Shown here: in pieces, positions 56,888-64,000 of the stretch
Layout: every line of letters begins with the position of its first letter
Numbering within the stretch: position 1 is the first letter of the stretch
NCBI GenBank assembly: GCA_024500155.1
Contig: CM044862.1
Span: forward strand, 29,858,501-29,922,500
DNA from: Chenopodium formosanum
Lineage: Eukaryota > Streptophyta > Magnoliopsida > Caryophyllales > Amaranthaceae
Length of the DNA: 64,000 bases
Direction of reading: 5' to 3'
The notes under the pieces: model-generated
Told to the model about the DNA's origin: nothing
Databases searched by the model: none
What the model saw: the letters and a program-made list of their open reading frames with translations, nothing else
Translations under genes and position numbers: made by a program

Positions 56888-59353
56888 AGAGAGAGAGAGA
56901 GAGCAAAAAATATAAAAGAAAAGAGTTCAAAAGTGAGGAAACCTCAAGCATACAAACACAAAGATTCAAAAGCAAGGTTGCACACCTTGGGGGCTAATCT
57001 AGGGTCTTGAGCTTTTATCCCTTTCTTCTTCCTCCTTTAGCCAAACCACATTACAACCCTTGAAAGGCCTCTTAGAGCTTTACCCTCACTTGTGCGAGGT
57101 TCGGCTAGTGCTATGTTCGGCCTGATTCCTAACGGATATATAGGCAACCTCACATTAGGGTGCGACCGTAATAAAAATGAATTTATATTTACATTCATAA
57201 TTGATCATATCAAGGGATCTCCTATGCTCATCCTTTTCTATTTAGAGCTAGACTAGGGGGATTGATCCCTATATCATTAGCTTACATAGCTTAAGAATCA
57301 CCATCATTTGACTCTTCTTGAAATAATATTTTTTCCATGCCGTTAGCCTTTGCAGCCTAACTTAGTGTCACTTTCACACACGTCACAGATACATTCCCAA
57401 ATGATACATCTCTAAGGAACCTTTTTTCACGAAATCTTAGCATAACATGGAAGCATACCTTGTCATCGTTGCATCACGAAGTACAAAGTGCTTAGCCTCC
57501 GTGCCTAATATAAGTTACCTAAATACTTTCATCCAAAATTAACAATGGAGATAGCCTAGGATGTTACCATCTTCACACCCTAAGACACGAAATTGATCCA
57601 TACATTTGCCTAAGCTCAATCGACATGCATCATAACACTTTAATCTTGTCTTTTTGCGTCTTTCTATTTCGGGAGAAACTCGGTACCCTTCACAAAAATG
57701 ACGGAATTTAGTGTTTTTCTTCGTTTTTGAGTCACACATTGAGTCATGATTCAACACTGTGCACACATGAGTCACATGAAGTGAATCATCATTAAGTCAA
57801 GTATATACCTTGAGTCGTGGAAAGCTTTGTATGTCAAAACGCTTTGATTTGAGTCATGACAAGTCATATATGTTAAAAACACATTGAGTATTATATGAGT
57901 AAAGCAACACTAAACCTTAGGTCAACCCTAAAACAAAATATGAGCAAAGCCCTATAGTAAAAAATACAGATGTAGGAACAAAAGATTTGAAGCAAAAACA
58001 CGCAAATGGCTTAGTAAATCAACTAGAGTCGGCCTGTCTCAATTAGATTAACGATCAGCTTGATAGATTGAGCACTTTCAGATTTTGATTAAGCACCTCG
58101 TTTGAAATGGATTTTTGACAGAGTTTCAAGGCATAGGAAGCTATCACTTCCAAAGAGCAAGCGAGCAAGGATGTTCCCGGATTTTTTGAAAAAAACCGCA
58201 TATATAAATGTATGAAATTCTTCCAAGATAAGAGGAGTTTGAGCAAAATTTACATGGATTTGTAAATTAAAGATGAAGAGCTTTAATTTGCAAAAGATTT
58301 GAGCAGATTTGGTTGAAAGGAAATGACCAAGTTGAAGGTTCGGAGTGGAACCGAGGAGTGAACAAAAGCAGCAGCGGCTCCAGCGCTAGACGACAAGGTT
58401 GTCGTCAGGTGCTAAAGCTCGTCGCCTGGTGATAGAGCAAAATCCTGGCGACATCGTATGCCGGCGTGCGCTGGTGTAGTGACAAATGTGTGGCCCCCAT
58501 AAATGACTATGCAGACTTTATACAACAATATCGGGTTCCTTGGTACGCCAGTTAGCCCCTATAAGAAATTTGATATGATTAAGTAATCGACTCGATTACA
58601 ATCACAGCAAGTGATCGACCTGATAAAAGATCGTCTCACTTAGCTTAAAGCGCCTAAACATTGGCTCATCGTAAATAGCACCGACGCAATGTTTTACAAG
58701 TAGCAAAAAGGCACCGACGTAATGGTTCACAAGCAGCAAAATGTGCCGACGTACTGACACCGCGATAATATCAGCAAATATCACAGCAGCAAAGTTGAAG
58801 CGAGCTTTTAGGATCAACAAGCGTTGGTCTTTGGTAATTTTCTTCGGAATATTATCACAACAACTGAAGATGGGTTCAAGCGGAGTTATCTTCGACGGCG
58901 TTTCCTAGCTTGCGGAGAGTTATCACAAACAACTGAGGATGGCTTCAAGCGAAGGTATCTTCGATGGCGTTCCCTAGGATGTGGAAGGTTTTCAGAAAAT
59001 AGGAAGTGATTTCAAGCAAAGTTATCCTCGATCATGTTCCCTGGGATGTGGAAGATGGTAAAAAAACAGTGGATATTGAAGGCAGCTGCAAGCATGGTAG
59101 TCTTCACGCGGTATTTCCTAGCTTGAGGAAGATCGTCAAACAAAATCGGTTACTCTAGAAACGTGTGCTCAACGATGCAAGATACGCGTTCTAAACTCTT
59201 TTATCTGTTTAACTAATGCTAGTTTCAGGTATCGGCATTACAAGAATGATTTAGGATTGCAGAACATTCTGAATAATTCTCCGTCCCTATCGCTACTTTG
59301 ACTTTTGTTTTTGAAACTTGCATTTCTCCAAACTCATTCAAAGTGGGGGCTTC
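56185..59353. other. Non-coding 3' interior of the plus Tat element
   Basis: No ORF of merit. Includes an A-run plus AG-repeat (56,850-56,903), a block at 57,040-57,200 conserved (inverted) with 23,100-23,250 in the minus Tat, another GTCG-CTGGCG cluster (58,395-58,450), and repeats of 'caagcg.ag.tatcttcgacggcgtt' (58,870-59,110). It is analogous to the repeat zone of the other Tat element. Ends with a purine tract at the LTR. Confidence 0.6.
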
Positions 59354-61277
59354 TGTAGACACCCAAATGTGTCTCCCAAAAACCAAACCCAGTGATGAAT
59401 ACCTTTCACATCATTTGATTATCGAACGAAGTGAAAGTGTGAAAAGTCTAGTGATGAGGATGTTTTTATTAAAATATTTCACTTTTTGTTTGCAAAAAAT
59501 ATTTCTTCTCTTACCCTATTTATAAAAAATAGCCAGTCCAATTTTGTTTGGTCCATAATAAGGGTCCATTAATAGTGTCATTAGATTGGGCTTGAAAAGA
59601 GCTTTCCAACGATATATTATAAGCCCAATTTCGATGAATAATGAGGAAGTTATGGATTAAATTAAATTAGGCCCGATGATTTTAATTGTGGCCCAATGAT
59701 CTAGAGGAGGGCCTATTAATTATTATTCCTAAAGTGATTAGGATTGATTTTAATCTTTTAAGATTATCTAGAATGTTCCTTTTTAATTCTTATAAGATTA
59801 GGATTGATAATTATATAAAGATGTTTTATTTTGAATAAAATATATTATTTCACAAATTTGAATTTTAAATCTGCTTAGACGCGGAATTACCAGCTAACCC
59901 GTTTAAAAGATGATTCTTTGTACAAAAGCACGTTGTACTTTCGAATCAGCGCGAGACTATAAAGTCGTCGCCTGGCGCTGCAGCTGTCGTCTGGCACTGA
60001 TTCCTGTCGTTGGCAACAAGAGGTATTTTATTCTGAATATGATTTCTTTGATCTCGTGCTATTTTCTCTATAACTAGGGATCGTATCTCCCCGTTTTTAT
60101 GAATTCAACAACCATCATTATCTCTCTCTTTCTCTCTCTAAAAGATAGAAGCTTTCTCTCTCTCTCTATCTCTTTTTCTAAACCTTCCCTCTCTCAAAAT
60201 TTCTCATTCATTAGTTCTAGACACACCTAGCCAAGTTCGAAGTTGCCTTTGCCCTAGACGTGAAAGGTTGAATATTTCTGAGGGTTTGGTCCCAAATCCC
60301 TATTTCAATTATTTAATTTAATTGTCTTGATGTATTATTTTCCTTGAAATTACTAACGTGTGTATTTTATTATTAGAAAGAGGTACAAGGCATCGAAAAA
60401 AGTAATTTAATTGCTTTATTGATGTAGAAATCATGCTTAGATTATTTTATTAATTCCTAGTATAATGTTAGGATGTTTTATTGCTTCCTAGTATCATGTT
60501 TAGGGTTAACTAAAATTTCTAACATCAAGTATGATTATTATGATGCTTCCGATTTCTTTCCAAATATCATGTTAGTCTCATGTTAGCGTTAAAGATTTGA
60601 TATTTACTGTTTAGTGACATGCTAATATTTTTAATTAATCATGTTAGTATCATGCATAGGATCTTGCTAATAATATTATGCTTTAACATGATTATATTAA
60701 TTATGAATATTAATTTGATGATGATTATAATTGTTATTATTATTGATGATTATTATGTTGCTTGTTTTATCATTGTTATTGCTTGATCACTCCTGTTATG
60801 CATGTTTAAAGGTAATTTGTACTTGTAATCACGCTTAATAAGATAATTAATAATCTTGTTTAGGGTAATTTGATTATAATTCAAGTGATCGTCAATAATA
60901 GAATTTTTTTGCATTAGTATACAACCAACATAGATTAAACATGTTTAGGGTTAATCTATTGATTGCATGATAGTCAGAAAGCGCACATGAATACAAGAAG
61001 AATAAAGTAGAGGCCTAATTTTAGGGTAAAGTACAATCTCTTTTAGATTGGATATTTTCCTTCATCCCCGAACTTCCAGTTATGGTTCCATACCTATTGG
61101 AGTTAACGATCTCTCTGATCGTTAAGGGGTTTAACCTTCACCCTATGAACGGTTTACAAGTTCCTAAAACTTGTTGCCGACTCTTTTACTCTAGCTTCCT
61201 TCCATTTGGACGCCACCATGCTTAATTGTATGATCACAGTGGTTATCAAGTGTGAGATGCTTGAAATATTCCCTACA
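59354..61277 (+). repeat. 3' LTR of the plus Tat element
   Basis: 1,924 bp, collinear with 45,652-47,596; many substitutions and a few small indels, so the insertion is not recent. Ends CCCTACA. The TATA box region is mutated. Confidence 0.88.
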
Positions 61278-61282
61278 ACCAC

Positions 61283-61848
61283 CCAAATGGGAGATGGTCT
61301 CTTCGAAGAATTCGCCCAAATGGACGTCGCTGGTTATCTGACTCATGTTGGAGCAGACGATCATACTTATGTTTGAGCAAACGACTTTTAATAAAATATA
61401 TCCGGTCTTCTACCTCTTTTTAGGAGAATAGGTAGCCCCTAAGTCCATATAACTTATCTTTTTCAAGGGTGAGTAAGTTTAGGGACGACTGCTCTTGTGC
61501 AGGCGACGCTTTTCAGTAAGGTTTGGGAAGACTACTCTTGGGGCAGGCGGTCCCTTTATAAGGCACTTGTTATAAAATGCTAAATGAATAAGGCCACCTA
61601 CATATTGTACAGATAGTTACATGTAATGGAATTTTGAGCTTGGTTCGTCTGCAAATTGGTGCATGCGGCACTCTACAATGTAAATGTGAGACTTGCCCGT
61701 CTGCACATGGTGCAAGCGGTGCTTTGCAATAAAATCTTCAGCTGGGTCTGTCTGCACATTGTGCAGGCGGTGCTCTATAAAAATTAAAAGATAAGTTTTG
61801 GAATGAAGGCGGATTTCTCATTAATGAAAGTAAAAAAGTTACAAGATT
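61283..61848. other. Outer Retand-like element, 3' of pol, with TGCAGGCGG repeats
   Basis: Contains three to five imperfect copies of 'tctgcacattgtgcaggcgg' (about 61,647, 61,700, 61,748, plus weaker ones at 61,490-61,545). No gene. Confidence 0.5.
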
Positions 61849-64000
61849 TTAAAAGTAGTACTTTTTCAAGTGATCTACATTCCAAGTTCTGGGTAGCTGC
61901 TTGCCATCTAGTGTCTCCATATGGTAGGTGACGCCTCTTACTTCTTCATAGATTTGGTAGGGGCCTTCCCAATTAGGGGTTAGCTTCCCTTGCTTATTCG
62001 CCCTACCGACTGCCTCCATTTTCTGTAGCACAAAGTCCCCAAAAATTAGGGGTCGCTTGTGTACTCACTTGTTGTAGGCCCTAGTCATTCTCAGACTGCC
62101 TCCATTTTTCGTAGCACAAAGTCCACAAACATTAGGGGTCGCTTGTGTACTCTCTTATTGTAGGCCCTAGTCATTCTCAGATGGTAGATCTCATAGCGCA
62201 AGGCGTTATTGCCCTTTGCTCTGGAAGTGAATCCAATGCTAGCCGCATGGCCTCCCAATTTTTCTCTTCATCATACATCATGATTCAAAGAGTCGGCTTA
62301 GAATGTTTGATGGGCAAGACAGCCTCTGCACCGTACACCATGAGAAATGTGGTCTTTGTAGATTCCCCTTTCGATGTTGTTCTGATGGCCCATAGGACTT
62401 GTGGTAGCTCATCCGCCCATAGGCCGCCAGCTCTTTCATTCTTCTTTTTTATGCCGTCTGAGATTAACTTGTTGAAGGCTTTGGCCTGGCCATTTGCTTG
62501 GGGTCGGCCGACTGATGCAAAACAACTTGAGATCCCTTGATCTCCCAACTAAGTCTCGAGTTGAGGCATCCCAAATCGAGGACCACTGTCAAAAACCATA
62601 GACATAGGCACCCCGAACCGGGTGATGATATTCTTTCAGATGAAGGAGATGGCGTCCTTTGTCTTGATGTTTTTTACCGCCTCTACCTCTACCCATTTGG
62701 TTAAATAATCTACGACAACAAAAATATACCTCCATTCGCCTAATGTAGAAGTAAGGGGCCCAAAGATGTCCATGCCCCACTTGGCGAATGGAACTAGGCT
62801 ATGAATGGTCGTCAGATCGGTGGCCGGACGGTGTATAAGCTTGCCGAATTTTAGACATTTATCACACTTTTTCACCAAAGTCATGGCATCTTTCTCCGGG
62901 GCGGGCCAAAAATACCCATTCCACCTGGTTCTTTCTGCTAGAGACATATCGCCTATATGTGAGGCACAAAAGCTTGCATGTAAGTCTTCTAGGATTTCCT
63001 GCCCCTTTTTAGCGGTGATGCATTTTAAGAGCGGCTGTAGAAAGCCTTTCTTAAAATGCTCTCCTTTATGAATTTCAAAATTGGTCGCACGTTTTTCAAT
63101 GCGATTGCTTCTGGATTTGAATCCGGCCACGTGCCGTCTAGTAAATATGCTCGAATGCTATCCATCCAAGTAGAAGTTCAGTCAAGTTTTCCAATGGGAT
63201 CCTCTTTAATGCTTCGTTTTTTCATTAATTCCCAAAAGACTAGCCGAGGTGTGTCGAGTTAGGCGGATGATGCTAGTTTAGACAGAGCATCAGCCTAAGT
63301 GTTTTTCAGATCGAGACACTTGACTCAGATTGAATTCTTCAAGTTTCTCGGCCTCAGCTTTGACCGCATGCAAGTATTTGATCATAGTTGGATGGGTGGC
63401 TTCATAATCACCATGGTATTGGCTCACGACAAACTTGGAGTCAGAGCAGGTGTCAATCTTAGTTGCCCTTGTCGCCTTGCACATGCGGATGCTAGCTTGA
63501 AGAGCTTCATATTCGGCCTCATTATTTGAGGCTTGGAACTTGAACCGTAGTGCATGCTCTTACTTATCCCCTTTAGGGGAATGATATATAACTCCTGCAC
63601 CACAACTGTTCATAGTGGAGCTCCCGTCCACATACACTTCCCAAACCTGATCAGTATTATCCAGCGTAGCCGACCTTGTCATTTCGACAATTAAGTTGGC
63701 GAATGCCTGTCCCTTTATTGCCTTTCTTAGTGGAAAATGATTTCTAGCCCATGTCATTCAATATCCCATTTGAGCATTCAGCCTGATGATTCTAGGGTCA
63801 TCATTGGCTGCTTCATCGGCTGGTCAGTGTAGACCACTACCGGATGTGCCAAGACGTATGGCTTAAACTTCTTGAAAGCCATGTAAAGAGTGAAGCCAAA
63901 ATTTTCAACCATGGGGTGCCGAAGCTCTGCGTTCATAAGAACGTGGCTAGTGAAGTAGACCGAGAGCTGGGTGCTGTCTCTTTCAGCAAGGAGAACGACA
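61849..64000 (-). pseudogene. Tat/Retand pol: RT end, dual RNase H, integrase (partial)
   Basis: Minus strand, entering from beyond the right edge. Near 63,990-63,800: the end of RT/RNase H (TQLSVYFTSHVLMNAELRH, VVVYTDQPMKQPM). A second, archaeal-type RNase H follows (WEVYVDGSSTMNSCGAGVIY; NNEAEYEALQASIRMC; DTCSDSKFVVSQYHGDYEA), a hallmark of the Tat lineage. Integrase: zinc-binding HASFCASHIG..CDKC, core KWGMDIFGPL (D), MVFDSGPRFG (D), and RPQANGQAKAFNKL, where the catalytic Glu is Lys/Ala. Tail WEGPYQIYEEVRGVTYHMET ends at 61,849. Stops and an 86-bp duplication break it. Confidence 0.85.
62013..62184. repeat. 86-bp tandem duplication inside pol
   Basis: 'gtagcacaaagtcc.caaa', 'attaggggtcgcttgtgtac' and 'taggccctagtcattctcag' occur twice at an offset of 86 bases (62,013 and 62,099). 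86 is not a multiple of three, so the duplication shifts the integrase tail out of frame. Confidence 0.85.

Larger units (their letters stand above)
45652..61277 (+). mobile_element. Plus-strand Tat-lineage gypsy element, gag only, with nested insertions
   Basis: Flanked by ACCAC (45,647-45,651; 61,278-61,282). LTRs 45,652-47,596 and 59,354-61,277, a tRNA-Arg-type primer site, gag at 55,068-56,184, and a polypurine-like 'aagtgggggcttc' before the 3' LTR. No protease, RT, RNase H or integrase is present between gag and the 3' LTR, so it depends on another element. A foldback MULE holding a CACTA accounts for 48,092-53,471. Confidence 0.88.

Noticed and set aside
1..64000. tRNA, rRNA or other structured RNA genes
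   Set aside because: I looked for tRNA A/B-box pairs and conserved rRNA words on both strands and saw none. The primer-binding sites are only complementary to tRNA ends.

Overview
The window is nuclear DNA from a flowering plant, probably a eudicot. It is AT-rich, has no prokaryotic signals, and is filled with degenerate plant transposable elements: Ty1/copia, Ty3/gypsy of the Athila, chromovirus and Tat/Retand lineages, MULE, CACTA, hAT and Harbinger elements. The species cannot be read from the sequence. No intact autonomous element was found, and no RNA gene, telomere or centromere satellite was recognised.

Layout. 1-2.2 kb: a small decayed Ty1/copia element. 2.3-6.2 kb: exon-like segments of an unidentified, probably broken host gene on the + strand, with a Harbinger-type MITE, an hAT-type MITE (8-bp TSD) and a tandem duplication in its introns. 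6.2-9 kb: gene-free DNA with LTR-like scraps. 9-15.2 kb: a decayed Mutator-like element (MULE) whose transposase frame is recognisable from N-terminus to SWIM finger and zinc knuckle; it is split by a copia fragment. 15.25 kb to the right edge: apparently one Tat/Retand-type gypsy element in minus orientation (pol at 61.8-64 kb on the minus strand, antisense extra ORF on the plus strand at 15.3-16.6 and 41.8-42.5 kb). Many later insertions have blown it apart.

Nesting, proven mostly by target-site duplications. Inside the antisense ORF sits an Athila element (LTR 16,638; LTR 37,413-40,259; second gag to about 41,795). Inside the Athila are: a Tat-LTR/chromovirus chimera (17.4-19.1 kb); a minus-strand Tat element (19,822-29,844, TSD CCAAG) that itself holds a solo LTR (27,442-29,524, TSD GATAT) and an hAT element (24,038-24,837, TSD ACTATTGC); a solo LTR (33,330-35,880, TSD GGTGT); and a CACTA element (37,736-39,217, TSD GTC). 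Also inside the outer Retand-like element are a second solo LTR (43,118-45,381, TSD GACGC) and a plus-strand non-autonomous Tat element (45,652-61,277, TSD ACCAC). That last element contains a foldback MULE (48,092-53,471, TSD TTTTGATTA), which contains a CACTA (48,923-53,348, TSD AAA), which contains a MULE-type MITE (51,750-52,180, TSD ATAAAACTT).

No genes here work together as a pathway. The functional story is layered insertion and decay. Two things stand out: GC-rich palindromic repeat modules shared between the LTR U3 and sites upstream of internal ORFs, and small spliced-looking reading frames carried inside CACTA elements.
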